Shown one piece after another: positions 34,464-43,656 of a DNA stretch of 64,000 bases. The stretch covers positions 310,001-374,000 of the forward strand of contig NZ_PYGA01000001.1 in assembly GCF_003014485.1 (NCBI RefSeq). The letters run 5' to 3'. Below the pieces are notes generated by a model. That model saw nothing but the letters and a program-made list of their open reading frames with translations, was not told the origin of the DNA and did not search any database. The position numbers and the translations under genes are program-made. The stretch is from Murinocardiopsis flavida (lineage in GTDB: Bacteria; Actinomycetota; Actinomycetes; Streptosporangiales; Streptosporangiaceae). Positions within the stretch are counted from its first letter, which is position 1; each line of letters starts with the position of its first letter.

Positions 34464-35594
34464 CTAGGCCGTTGGCGGCGGTGCCCCGGACGTCGCCTCT
34501 GGCCCTGCCCGGCCGCCGGGGCCGCGCACCGGGGAGATCTCTTCGAGCCACTCGGGGCTGAAGTGCCGCCAGGTGTCGGGCCGGACGCCAAGGTGCAGCG
34601 CGCGGCGGATGAGCGCCGCCATGGAGTAGCCGCGGTGGGCGCGCTCGGCCCGCAGCGCCGCCGCGGCCGCCAGGGCGGTGTCGCCCTGCTGCCACGCCGC
34701 GAACGCGAGCAGCGCGGCCGGCGCAGCGGCGTAGGCCGGGCGCACGCGGCGCAGGACGTGGCTCCACAGGGCGATGTGCGCCTCGGCGTGCTCGGCGCTG
34801 ATGTGCGCCCATGCCTCGTCGCGGACGCGCGTGGCGACCAGCACCACGCCGAGCCAGGCGAGGAGGTCGGGGTCCTCGGGCGGGCCGCTCGCGGGCAGCG
34901 CGGCCACGACCTGGCGGACCAGCCGGACGCCCTCGGCGCGCAGTTCCGGGCCGAAGCCGGACCCGTCCTCGGCGCGCGGCCCGCCCCACATGCGCGCGCA
35001 CCGGGCCTCGGCCCGGTGGGTGGCCCCGGCCATGCGCTCGCGGAGCGCGCCGGTGACGGGGTCGAGGCGGACCTGGGTTGCGCGGGCGTGGGACCCGCGC
35101 GGGACGAGCCCGGCGGCGACGGCGGTCGCCGGGATGAGCGAGGACGCGGTGTCGAACACGACGCCGTCGGCCGGGCAGCAGCTCGGGTAGGGGCACAGGT
35201 AGGACCAGTAGCGGCCGTTCTCGACCCGCAGGGCCTCGCACAGCTCGACCGGCGCCTTCGAGAGGCCGGCGACCAGGGCGTCGACCAGCGGGGTGACCGC
35301 GCCCGGCGGGCCGTAGCCCACCGCGAGGGCGCGGTCGCAGCCGTGCTCGCGCAGGGTCCGCGCGAACCCGGCCGCGACATCAGCGGGAGGCGCCGTGCCG
35401 GGCGCGGGCCCGCCGTCGAGCGGGTGGCGTACCGCGAAGCGCACCCGCCGGGCGGCGCCGCTCAGCCCGAGCAGGGCCATGGAGTGGTCGGGCGGGCCGG
35501 GCAGCAGGTAGGGGACGACGGCGATGAGGTCGGTCGGCGAACCGAGGGAGAGGGTGGGGTGGCCGGGGGCTGCGGAGTACTCGGGGTTGACCAT
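34464..35594 (-). CDS. DUF4192 domain protein
   Basis: 376 residues from ATG 35592-35594. The start HPTLSLGSPTDLIAVVPYLLPGPPDHSMALLGLSG is the signature of DUF4192, a family found almost only in actinomycetes; the middle has ENGRYWSYLCPYPSCCPADG with three Cys residues, and the C-terminal half is helical (LLAFAAWQQGDTALAAAAALRAER). Function is unknown. It lies directly upstream of ettA and is separated from the diguanylate cyclase gene by a 119-bp gap containing a short tandem repeat. Confidence 0.88.
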   Translation of the reverse strand: MVNPEYSAAPGHPTLSLGSPTDLIAVVPYLLPGPPDHSMALLGLSGAARRVRFAVRHPLDGGPAPGTAPPADVAAGFARTLREHGCDRALAVGYGPPGAVTPLVDALVAGLSKAPVELCEALRVENGRYWSYLCPYPSCCPADGVVFDTASSLIPATAVAAGLVPRGSHARATQVRLDPVTGALRERMAGATHRAEARCARMWGGPRAEDGSGFGPELRAEGVRLVRQVVAALPASGPPEDPDLLAWLGVVLVATRVRDEAWAHISAEHAEAHIALWSHVLRRVRPAYAAAPAALLAFAAWQQGDTALAAAAALRAERAHRGYSMAALIRRALHLGVRPDTWRHFSPEWLEEISPVRGPGGRAGPEATSGAPPPTA

Positions 35595-35663
35595 GTGATC
35601 ACCGTGCGTCAGCGCGGCTGCGGCGGGCAACAGGAATCCGCGGGCTGTGGAGAACCGGCGCGC

Positions 35664-35708
35664 CCCTGCCCAGGCCCTGCTCAAACCCTGCCCAGGCCCT
35701 GCCCAGGC
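35664..35708. repeat. short tandem repeat of CCCTGCCCAGGC
   Basis: Three exact copies of CCCTGCCCAGGC at 35664-35675, 35686-35697 and 35697-35708 with a diverged unit between, on an 11-bp period, just beyond the stop of the diguanylate cyclase gene. Confidence 0.8.
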
Positions 35709-35713
35709 CCCGG

Positions 35714-37102
35714 TCAGAGGTCCGTAGCGGGGTCGGAGGCGTTGTCGGCCGCGACGCCACCGGCCGGGCCGCCGTCGGCGGGCAGCGTGCCGCGCGGCTG
35801 CTCCGGGACGCGCGCCGCGTCGGCGGAGGGCACCGGCAGGCAGACGCGGTTGCGGCCGGAGTCCTTGGCCCGGTAGAGGGCGAGGTCGGCCGCCGCCAGC
35901 AGCTCGATCAGGTCGTCGCCGTGCGACCCCAGCATGGCGATGCCGATGGAGACCGTGATGGTCGCGGTGGTGTCGCCGACGGGCAGCGCCATGCGTCCCA
36001 CGCGCGACCGCAGTCGCTCCGCGATCCGGCACGCCTCGGCGAGGTCGGCGCCCGGCAGCAGCACCACGAACTCCTCGCCGCCGAACCGGCCGACCAGGTC
36101 GGTCTGGCGCAACTGGTGGGTGAGTGTCCCGGCGACGCCGAGCAGCACCTGGTCGCCGAACAGGTGGCCGTGGGTGTCGTTGACGCGTTTGAAGTGGTCG
36201 ATGTCGATGATGAGGACGGCGGCCGGCCGGTTGGCCTGCACGCCGAGGGAGAGGCCTTCGGCGGCCTCGCGCTCCCAGGTGACGGCGTTCAGCAGCCCCG
36301 TCTTGGGGTCGGTGCGCGCGGCGGTCTGGAGCTGCTGGTACATCAGGCTCCGCTGGAGCAGCAGCACCGGCGGCAGCACGACGGCGAGCAGGACCACGGA
36401 CAGGCCGCAGAGCACGGCCGCCATGAGCCCAACGCACACCTCGACGCCGTCGAGGAGCGCGGTCTCGCGGTCCCAGAGCATCCGCCGCCACGGGATCTCC
36501 GGGCTGCTCAACCGCACCGCTATGGCGAGGACGAAGGTGGTGACGACGGTGAACAGGACGCCGGCCCCCGCGGCGACGAAGATCCCCGGGGTCTGGACCA
36601 GTGCCTGCTCGGCCTCGTGCCCCGCGCTGCCGCCGCGCAGCCACGGGCCCGACAGGGTGGCGTGGTACAGGGACGAGGAGACGCAGCCCGAGAGCGCCAC
36701 CACCCCGGCGTTGCACACGCGGCGGAACACGATGGTCCGGCGGATGCGGTATTGCAGCAGTGTGAAGACCGGGATGGGGATGAGCAGCGCGTAGATCGGC
36801 GGCAGCAGCAGCACGGTGGGGATCCACCAGGCGCCGAGGAGGTCGCGGGGGATCCCGCGGGGCATTCCCAGGCGGCGCATCGCCTCGACGCACACGGCCG
36901 CGCAGCCCACCAGGGCCGCGAACACCACGGCGTCGTCGAGCCGCAACTCGGTGGTCCACAGCCCGGTGCACAGGAGTGCGAGATCGCTGGTGAGCAGGAC
37001 CGCGGCGAACAGGAGCAGGGAGCGCGGCTGGCCGAACACGGGCCACGCGTTCACCCGTTCGCCCCAATGCCGACGACGATCGGGAGCGGATCGCCGGGTC
37101 AC
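35714..37102 (-). CDS. membrane-bound diguanylate cyclase (GGDEF)
   Basis: 462 residues. About six hydrophobic helices fill residues ~28-240 without a recognisable ligand-binding motif, then a GGDEF domain (~265-430) with DHFKRVNDTHGHLFGDQVL, the active site GRFGGEEF (~339) and ALYRAKDSGRN. The intact GGEEF indicates c-di-GMP synthesis from two GTP, and an RxxD product-inhibition site (RQTD) lies five residues before it, so feedback inhibition is expected. The last ~35 residues are Pro/Ala/Asp-rich. GTG 37100-37102 is the start, with GAAGGGA upstream. In actinomycetes c-di-GMP controls development through BldD. Confidence 0.93.
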   Translation of the reverse strand: MTRRSAPDRRRHWGERVNAWPVFGQPRSLLLFAAVLLTSDLALLCTGLWTTELRLDDAVVFAALVGCAAVCVEAMRRLGMPRGIPRDLLGAWWIPTVLLLPPIYALLIPIPVFTLLQYRIRRTIVFRRVCNAGVVALSGCVSSSLYHATLSGPWLRGGSAGHEAEQALVQTPGIFVAAGAGVLFTVVTTFVLAIAVRLSSPEIPWRRMLWDRETALLDGVEVCVGLMAAVLCGLSVVLLAVVLPPVLLLQRSLMYQQLQTAARTDPKTGLLNAVTWEREAAEGLSLGVQANRPAAVLIIDIDHFKRVNDTHGHLFGDQVLLGVAGTLTHQLRQTDLVGRFGGEEFVVLLPGADLAEACRIAERLRSRVGRMALPVGDTTATITVSIGIAMLGSHGDDLIELLAAADLALYRAKDSGRNRVCLPVPSADAARVPEQPRGTLPADGGPAGGVAADNASDPATDL

Positions 37103-37181
37103 GGGGCCATCCCTTCGCTACCCGCACCGGTACGCGGTGCTGCGCGGCTGTGTGGGCCCAATGGGAGTCTCCGCATCGAGA

Positions 37182-37194
37182 TTACATTAAGTAA
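37182..37194. promoter_or_regulatory. AT-rich palindrome upstream of the diguanylate cyclase
   Basis: TTACATTAAGTAA, an imperfect 13-bp palindrome 80 nt before the GTG start, sits in the only AT-rich patch of the region and is placed to bind a regulator at the cyclase promoter. Inference only. Confidence 0.35.
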
Positions 37195-37487
37195 TACTCT
37201 AGTCTCCCACTGTGCACACTCGGATTAAAACCGCTAGATTTGGCCACGACCGGACCGGACTCCACCGGGATCGGTCGCAGGGGGTCGATGGCGGGCTCCC
37301 GCAGGCGCCGCCAGGCGGAGGGAGTCGGGCGCGCACTGTCGTACCGCCGCGCACAGCGGATCACCCATAGGGGGCCGACCCGCCGTCGGCCGACTGACAC
37401 TTCAAGGATCCGGATAGGGACTGACAGGTGGGAGGGGCCATGGTCTCTGGCGTTCAGTGGATCTGAGCAGATGTCGCCAACCATGGG

Positions 37488-37511
37488 CCGGGCGGGGAGA
37501 TCCCCGCCCGG
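37488..37511 (-). terminator. terminator of the dynamin-like GTPase operon
   Basis: CCGGGCGGGG and CCCCGCCCGG form a perfect 10-bp stem with loop AGAT, 46 nt beyond the stop at 37557. Confidence 0.6.
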
Positions 37512-37556
37512 TCTGCTGCCGTGGAGGGGCCGCCGCACCGCGCCGCCGGGGCGGGA

Positions 37557-40103
37557 TCAGCCCGGTTCGGACGCTCCCCGAGCGGCGCTCAACGACCCGC
37601 AGAAGTCGCGGTGGTTCCGCAGCTCCTCGTCGATCGGCGCCACCACCCACTCGGCGGCGATCGACCTGACCCGCCGCCCGGCCTCGTTCTCGACCTCTTC
37701 GCGCCGCCGCGCCGCAGCGACCGTCACCAGGTTGCGGCACCCCACCCCGATGAGCCAGCCCACCAGCAGCGCCGCGGCGACCACCGCCGCGGCGTACCCG
37801 ATGAAGGCGGGGCGGTCGAGCGGCGGCACACCGGTCAGCCCGCCGCCCAGGACGCTCACCAGCACCGTGGCGAACCACACCGCGCTCAGCCCGGCGAGCG
37901 CCACGAGCGCGAACTGCACGGCGCGGACGGCCTGCCACCACGACGGCGTGGAATCGGCGGGCGGGACGGCGCCGGCGACCGCGCGGCCCAGCTCCGCCGG
38001 CAGGTCGGCCGCGTTGCTGCGCGCCGCTGCGCGCAGGCGGCGCGGCCACGGGTCGGCCAGCCCAGCGCCGACGTCCTCGGCCGCGGTGCCCACAGCGGAT
38101 TCGACCTCGGGCTCCTGGACGCCGACCGGCCCCTCAGCCCCGCCCCGCATGTCGTCGCGGAGGAAGTCCAGCTGGACGGCGCGCAGCGGGTCGCCGCGCA
38201 GGCGGTCGGCCAGGCGCGCCACGGGCCAGCCCACCAGCGTGGCCCCGCGGTGCTCGAACGCGGTCTCGGTGGCGTCGGCGACGGCGGCGACACCGGCGGC
38301 GTCGGCCAGCCCGGCGCCGAGCGCGGTGCGCACCGGGTCGGGCACCGCGCTCGGCGCCGCCCCGGCCTTGCCGTACTCGGCGTAGTCGCCGGTGACCTGG
38401 TCGAGGTCGGCCACGATCCGGTCGATCGCCGCGCGGCGATCGCTGACGGTGTCGCGCAGGAGCCTGCGCAGGTCGCCGATTCCGTGGTCGGTGACCGCCG
38501 ACGCGGTCAGGATGCGCGGGTGCACACCCGATTCGCTCTCCAGGAGCCGCCGCAGGTCGGTGAGCAGCTCCTCGAGCTCGTCGGGGTCGACCCGGTCGAC
38601 CTGGTTCAGCACGGCGACCATCACCGCGCCGTGGCCCGCCATCTCGGCGAGGTAGCGGTGGTGGACGGCGGCGTCGGCGTACTTCTGCGGGTCGAGCACC
38701 CACACCAGGAGGTCGACGGAGCCGATGAGGCGGTCGGCCTCGACCGTGTGGTTCGACCGAACGGAGTCGTGGTCGGGCAGGTCGAGCAGGATCAGCCCGC
38801 CGAGTTCGGAGTCGTCGCTGTCGAGCTCGCTCACCCGCGAATGGCGGGAGCGGGGCGGCACCCCGAGCCAGTCGAGCAGCCCCTGGGCGCCGTTGTCGCC
38901 CCACATGCAGGCGTGCGCCGACCCCGTGGTGGGCCGGGTGACGCCGACCCGGGAGAGCTCCAAGCCGCACAGCGCGTTGAACAGGGACGACTTACCGCTG
39001 CCCGTGCCACCGGCGAGGGCCACAACGGTGTGCTCGCTGGACAGCCGCAGCCGCGCGCCGGCGTGGTCGAGGACGCGACGCGCCCGCACCACCAGCTCGG
39101 GCGCGAAGTCGGGCCCGCCGATCTCGACCACGCGGGCCAGCGCGTCGAGCCGCGCGATGAGCTCCGCGCGGGTGACCGCCGGTGCGGCCTCCCAGTCGTC
39201 GTGGGTGGTGGGCCGGTAGTCGTCATCGTCGGTGGGGGCGAACCCCGTGGTGTCCCAGTCGGCGAGGTCGGCGGGGTCGGTGACCGGCTCGGCCGCCCCG
39301 GGGTCGGCGGCCGCCGCCGGGCCCTGCTGATCGGGTTGCTCCGCCGCCTCGGGCGGGGCGACCTGCGGGACGGGCCCGGTACGGCGGCCGGCGATGGCGG
39401 TGGCCTCGTCGACCGCTTCGACCAGGCTGCCCACCCAGCCGGCCAGGCCCTCAGGGTCGTCGGGATCGCCCCGGCGGGTGCCCGGTGCGACCCGGCGCCG
39501 CGGCGCGGCGGCGTGGCGCCCCGTGCCCGGCGCGGGGCGGCGCGGCAGGGGGTCGGACTCCGGGTCGGCCCCGGGGCTCGCAGGGCTCGCGGGGCCGTCG
39601 TCGGCTGTGTCGTCGTGCGCGCGCTCCCCCGCCGCCGCGGCGGAGCGGGGCGCCGCCGCGCTCTCGTCCGCGGGTTCGGGGGCGTGCTCGCCGCCCACCG
39701 GGAGCCAGCCCGCTGCGGTCGCCCGCGCGGCGTCGCCGCCGGCGGGCGCGGCGGGGCGGCGCCAGCCCTCGTACCCGGGTTCGCCAAGGGCGGGCAGCGC
39801 GTCGCCGCCGCGGCCGGGGTCGTCCTCTGCCGCCTCTGCCGCGGCCTCGACCGGACCGTTCTCGTCGGCCCACCCGTTGCGCCGCGCCCACAGGTGGGCG
39901 TCGGGATCGGCCGTGTCGGGATCGGGCTCGTCGACCGCACGGCGCAGCTCGGGGAACGACACGGTGGCGCCGCGGTCGCCGGAGTCCGCGCGCTCGGCCG
40001 CCCGGCGGCCGCCCGAGGCGGCCCGCGCCCCGGCGGCGGCGCCGTTGTGCGGCGTCGCCTCGGTCTCCTCGTGGGAGTCGGCGGAGTTCCGGTGAGTCGT
40101 CAT
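37557..40103 (-). CDS. dynamin-like GTPase domain membrane protein
   Basis: 848 residues. Residues ~1-330 are low-complexity Ala/Asp/Gly/Pro-rich. A GTPase domain follows: G1 ALAGGTGSGKSSLFNAL (~366-373), a Thr in VGVTRPTTG for G2, G3 LLDLPDHDS (~443) and G4 LNQVDRVD (~499), then helical stalk and two hydrophobic spans near residues 738-790 that would anchor it. Streptomyces DynA/DynB dynamin-like proteins, which stabilise sporulation septa, have a similar pairing and composition, but I cannot show orthology. The start overlaps the previous gene's stop as ATGA (40100-40103), so the two GTPases are translated together. Confidence 0.85.
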   Translation of the reverse strand: MTTHRNSADSHEETEATPHNGAAAGARAASGGRRAAERADSGDRGATVSFPELRRAVDEPDPDTADPDAHLWARRNGWADENGPVEAAAEAAEDDPGRGGDALPALGEPGYEGWRRPAAPAGGDAARATAAGWLPVGGEHAPEPADESAAAPRSAAAAGERAHDDTADDGPASPASPGADPESDPLPRRPAPGTGRHAAAPRRRVAPGTRRGDPDDPEGLAGWVGSLVEAVDEATAIAGRRTGPVPQVAPPEAAEQPDQQGPAAAADPGAAEPVTDPADLADWDTTGFAPTDDDDYRPTTHDDWEAAPAVTRAELIARLDALARVVEIGGPDFAPELVVRARRVLDHAGARLRLSSEHTVVALAGGTGSGKSSLFNALCGLELSRVGVTRPTTGSAHACMWGDNGAQGLLDWLGVPPRSRHSRVSELDSDDSELGGLILLDLPDHDSVRSNHTVEADRLIGSVDLLVWVLDPQKYADAAVHHRYLAEMAGHGAVMVAVLNQVDRVDPDELEELLTDLRRLLESESGVHPRILTASAVTDHGIGDLRRLLRDTVSDRRAAIDRIVADLDQVTGDYAEYGKAGAAPSAVPDPVRTALGAGLADAAGVAAVADATETAFEHRGATLVGWPVARLADRLRGDPLRAVQLDFLRDDMRGGAEGPVGVQEPEVESAVGTAAEDVGAGLADPWPRRLRAAARSNAADLPAELGRAVAGAVPPADSTPSWWQAVRAVQFALVALAGLSAVWFATVLVSVLGGGLTGVPPLDRPAFIGYAAAVVAAALLVGWLIGVGCRNLVTVAAARRREEVENEAGRRVRSIAAEWVVAPIDEELRNHRDFCGSLSAARGASEPG

Positions 40104-42004
40104 CGCGCAATCTCAAGGTTGTACGTGGCCTGGTAGAGCTGGACCGCATCGTCCTCGTCGGGCAGCCCCGCGGCGGCCAGCGCGTCGGTGAAGCGCCGCT
40201 TCTCCTCGTCCATGAGCGTGGTGACGCAGGTCCGCAGGTCCTGGCGCGCCATGGCTCCGATGTTACGCAGCGACTCCGACCCGAACAGCCCTTTCAGCAA
40301 TCGCTGCGGCGGCGCGCTGGTCCCCTGCGACACCGAGAACTCCGACGTGCCGAAACCGAGCAACCCGATGATCAGGACGAGCGCGAACGCCTCTTTGTCG
40401 TAGATGACGAACCGGGCGACGGAGCGCTTGGCGACGCCGTCGGCGGCGATCATCTCCACGACGCGGCCCTGCCAGCCGCGCAGCGCCGCACGGGTGCGCT
40501 CGGGCAGGTCGTCGGACCGGTGCCGGAGGCCGTTGCGGTCGGCGAGGCCGTCGCCGCCGGCGACCGTCGACCACTGCTCCGCGACGTCCTCCGCCGCGCG
40601 CTCGGCCCCCGAGACCACAAGCGCCTCGATGGCGTCGTGGATGGCCTGTTCGAGCGCCTGGACGCGCTCGGCTGTGGAGTCCTCGCGGGTGGCCCTGCGC
40701 TTCTGCGCGCGCAGCCGCAGCGAGCGCGCCAGTGCGCCGCTCGCAGCGACGTCCTGCCAGCGCGCCAGGACGTTGCCGCGCAGCAGGGACCCGTTGCGGG
40801 TGGACTCGTCCAGCTCGGCGAGCGCCGAGGAGAACGCGGAATCGACGCCGGACCTCAGCACCCGGTGCGCCTCGACCTGGGTCTCGACCTGCTTCGCGAG
40901 TTCGGGTACCCGGGTGCGGAAGCTGTCGAGGACGCCGAGGAAGGTGCGCCGCGAAACGGTGTCGCGCTGGGCGAGGTCGCCGGCGACCTCTGCGAGATGG
41001 CCGCGGATCTGGTCGGCGGTGTTGGCGGTGAACCGCCCGCCGCCGATCTGGTCGGTCTCGGGGATCGTGAAACGGGTGGCGTGGCCCAGCCCGTTGGCCT
41101 CCAGCATCGCGCCGAAGTGCGAAACGAGCTGCTCGCGGCCGATGCGCGGCACCCGCGACATCACCACGGCCAGTGAGGTGTCGCGGTCGCGCGCGACCTG
41201 GAGGAACTCCCAGACCCGCGCGTCGGCGTAGCGGCGACTGGTGGTGACGAAGATCCAGAGGTCGGCGGCGTCGAGGAACTTCGCCGCGAACTCGTGGTGC
41301 GCGGCGACGGCGGAGTCGACATCGGGGGTGTCGAGCAGTGCGACGCCTTCGGGCATGCACTCGCTCGCGGCGAGGACGAGCATGCCGTCCTTGCCGGGCA
41401 TGGCCAGGCCCTCTTGGCGCACCCGCGGCAGCGACGGCAGGAACGACGCCTCGCTGAACCAGCCGACATCCTTGGGGTTGCAGGCGAGGACCGGGCTGTT
41501 GGTCGTGGGGCGGCGGACGCCGGTGGTGGTGACCTGCTCCCCCACCAAGCTGTTGACCAGCGTGGACTTGCCCGCGCCCGTGGATCCGGCGACGGCGATG
41601 AGCAGCGGGGTGTCGGCGCTGCGCACGCGCGGTAGAACGTAGTGGTCGAGCTGGTCGAGGACATCGGCACGGGCGGTGGCGCCCTCTTCGGCGCCGGGCA
41701 TCCCCTCGGCGAACTCGATGCCGCGGATGCGGGTGCGCAGGCCGTTGAGGACGGCTTCGAGCTGCTGGTCGCTTGCCACCGGGCCGCGGTGCTTGGGACC
41801 GCTGCGGGTCTCGGGTGCCGGCGGCGGGGACTCCCGTTCGTGCCGCCCCGACGGGGCCGCGAGCAGGTCGGCGGGACCTGCCGACTCGGGGTCGCGCGCA
41901 CGCCCGCCGGCGTGGTCTCCGGTGTCGCCCGGCCCTGTCGCTTCCGGCACAGCAGGCGGCCGGGTCATGGCGGTTCCGCCCTTCTCATCGGTCTTCGCGG
42001 TCAC
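40100..42004 (-). CDS. dynamin-like GTPase, partner of the downstream gene
   Basis: 634 residues. After a disordered N-terminus (~1-80) comes a GTPase domain with G1 [19 protein letters not shown] (~138), G2 [11 protein letters not shown]3 LLDTPDVDS (~228) and G4-like [10 protein letters not shown]; a long helical region and one hydrophobic span ([17 protein letters not shown], ~538-556) follow. It shares the VRRPTT/VTRPTT G2 segment and layout with the next gene, so the pair probably forms a hetero-oligomer at the membrane. GTG 42002-42004 overlaps the stop of siroheme synthase as GTGA, with GGAGGG upstream; an internal ATG at 41966-41968 is also possible. Confidence 0.86.
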   Translation of the reverse strand: MTAKTDEKGGTAMTRPPAVPEATGPGDTGDHAGGRARDPESAGPADLLAAPSGRHERESPPPAPETRSGPKHRGPVASDQQLEAVLNGLRTRIRGIEFAEGMPGAEEGATARADVLDQLDHYVLPRVRSADTPLLIAVAGSTGAGKSTLVNSLVGEQVTTTGVRRPTTNSPVLACNPKDVGWFSEASFLPSLPRVRQEGLAMPGKDGMLVLAASECMPEGVALLDTPDVDSAVAAHHEFAAKFLDAADLWIFVTTSRRYADARVWEFLQVARDRDTSLAVVMSRVPRIGREQLVSHFGAMLEANGLGHATRFTIPETDQIGGGRFTANTADQIRGHLAEVAGDLAQRDTVSRRTFLGVLDSFRTRVPELAKQVETQVEAHRVLRSGVDSAFSSALAELDESTRNGSLLRGNVLARWQDVAASGALARSLRLRAQKRRATREDSTAERVQALEQAIHDAIEALVVSGAERAAEDVAEQWSTVAGGDGLADRNGLRHRSDDLPERTRAALRGWQGRVVEMIAADGVAKRSVARFVIYDKEAFALVLIIGLLGFGTSEFSVSQGTSAPPQRLLKGLFGSESLRNIGAMARQDLRTCVTTLMDEEKRRFTDALAAAGLPDEDDAVQLYQATYNLEIAR

Positions 42005-43320
42005 AGAACCCGATTCCCTCCAGAAGGCCCATCACTCCCGGTCGCGGCGGGTGCGCCGGGATCGTCACCGAACCGAGCCCCCCGATCTGCGATGTGCTGC
42101 CCCATGTGCAGTATGTCAAGCTCTCGGGCCACATCGACCACATCGCCGATGACGACCACGGCCGGCGGGCGCGCCCCTGCGTCCTCTGCCGCGGCGGCGA
42201 TCGTCGCCAGTGTCGCGACGACGGTCCGCTGCGCGGGGAGCGTGGCCTCCTGGACGACTGCGGCGGGGGTGTCCGCCGCACGGCCGTCGCGGATCAGCGC
42301 CGCGGCGATCGCGCCGAGGCGTTCGACGCCCATCAGCACCACGATCGTGCCGTGCGATCGGGCCAGTGCCGCCCAGTCGACGGTGGAGCGGTCGTCGTCG
42401 GGGGCGACGTGCGCGGACACGATGTGGAGGTCCTGGGCGACCCCGCGCTGGGTGACCGGGATCCCCGCACTCGCCGGCGCCGCCAACGCACTCGTGACGC
42501 CGGGTACCACGGTAACCGGAACGCCGGCGCGCGCGCACGCGGCCGCCTCCTCGGCGCCGCGCCCGAAGAGGAACGAGTCGCCGCCCTTGAGCCGGACCAC
42601 GAATTTGCCCTCGGCGGCGCGCTCCACGAGGACCCGGTTGATGTCCTCCTGGGTCATCGCGCGGCCGTAGGGGATCTTGGCGGCGTCGACGACCTCGGTG
42701 TCGCCGGGGAGCCCGTCGAGCAGCGGGGTGGGGGCCAGCCGGTCGACCACGACGACGTCGGCCTGCGCGAGGAGCTGCCTGCCGCGGACCGTGATGAGCC
42801 CGGGGTCGCCCGGCCCGCCGCCGACCAGCGCGACCCCGCGCAGCCGGTCGCGGCCCCGGCGGGCGTCGAGCGTGCCGTCGGTAATCGCCTCGGTGATGGC
42901 GTCGCGGAGCCCGGCCGCGCGCCGCGGGTCGCCCCCCGCGACGACGCCGACCTCGATCCCGCCCGCGGCGCCCTTGGCAGGGGTCCAGGCGGCGGAGGCG
43001 TGGCGGTCGTCGGCGCGCACGCACCACACGCGGGCCGCCTCGGCCTCGGCTGCGACGGCGGCGTTGACCGCGGGGTCGTCGGTCGCGGCGTGCACCAGCC
43101 AGGTGTCGGTGCCGATGTCGCCGGCCTCGAAGCCGCGCCGGACCCAGGTGAGCCGGCCGGTGTCGGCGAGCCCTTCGAGGGTCGCCGTCGCCTCGGGCGA
43201 GACCACGGTGACGCGGGCGCCGTCGGCCATGAGCGCGGGAACGCGCCGCTGCGCGACCCGGCCGCCGCCCACGACGAGCACGCCGCGCCCTTCGAGGCGC
43301 AGTCCCAGAAGATAGGTCAC
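42001..43320 (-). CDS. cysG: siroheme synthase: uroporphyrinogen-III methyltransferase fused to precorrin-2 dehydrogenase
   Basis: 439 residues. The N-terminal part (~1-150) is the Met8/CysG-B NAD-binding domain, [20 protein letters not shown], oxidising precorrin-2; the C-terminal part (~165-410) is a SUMT methyltransferase, [85 protein letters not shown]. Together they convert uroporphyrinogen III towards sirohydrochlorin for siroheme or cobalamin. GTG 43318-43320 has GGAGGA upstream. Translational overlap with the GTPase gene and the nearby bluB-cobT fusion place it in a tetrapyrrole neighbourhood. Confidence 0.94.
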   Translation of the reverse strand: MTYLLGLRLEGRGVLVVGGGRVAQRRVPALMADGARVTVVSPEATATLEGLADTGRLTWVRRGFEAGDIGTDTWLVHAATDDPAVNAAVAAEAEAARVWCVRADDRHASAAWTPAKGAAGGIEVGVVAGGDPRRAAGLRDAITEAITDGTLDARRGRDRLRGVALVGGGPGDPGLITVRGRQLLAQADVVVVDRLAPTPLLDGLPGDTEVVDAAKIPYGRAMTQEDINRVLVERAAEGKFVVRLKGGDSFLFGRGAEEAAACARAGVPVTVVPGVTSALAAPASAGIPVTQRGVAQDLHIVSAHVAPDDDRSTVDWAALARSHGTIVVLMGVERLGAIAAALIRDGRAADTPAAVVQEATLPAQRTVVATLATIAAAAEDAGARPPAVVVIGDVVDVARELDILHMGQHIADRGARFGDDPGAPAATGSDGPSGGNRVL

Positions 43321-43603
43321 CGGGGCCGTCCTCCAACTCGTGTCGGTGTCCACCCGCCCCGCTCCCGCGGTGCAGCCCGCAGCGTTCGCCACGCGAGGCG
43401 GTTCCGGAGCCGCGGCGCGGTGGGACCCTCCGGGAGCCCGGTGCGCCGACCGGGGCCCCGCCGGGACCGAGCGGCGGGGCGGTATCCGTCAATGCCCAAA
43501 AACTACCCTGCCGAAACGGGTGCCCGCCCGCGGGGCGGATGCGGCGCCCGGGGCCGCCGCGCCGGGAACCGGCCGCGCGGGTGCCCGCCGCACCGGGGAC
43601 ACG

Positions 43604-43639
43604 GCGGGGCGGCGCGCACCGGGGTGCGCGCCGCCCCGC
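43604..43639 (-). terminator. terminator of the bluB-cobT fusion gene, 17-bp stem
   Basis: GCGGGGCGGCGCGCACC (43604-43620) and GGTGCGCGCCGCCCCGC (43623-43639) are perfectly complementary, 17 nt beyond the stop. This separates the fusion gene from cysG downstream. Confidence 0.7.
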
Positions 43640-43656
43640 AGCGGCAACGGCGCCGG

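Larger units (their letters stand above)
37103..37556. other. gene-free 454-bp interval upstream of the diguanylate cyclase
   Basis: No convincing gene. The right end carries the terminator of the dynamin-like gene (37488-37511); the left end has a short AT-rich segment (37182-37232) unlike the surroundings, likely the cyclase promoter. Confidence 0.55.

Noticed and set aside
34464-37127. Single long frame joining the DUF4192 gene with sequence antisense to or overlapping the diguanylate cyclase
   Set aside because: DUF4192 has its own start at 35594 and the upstream part is a shadow of the cyclase frame.
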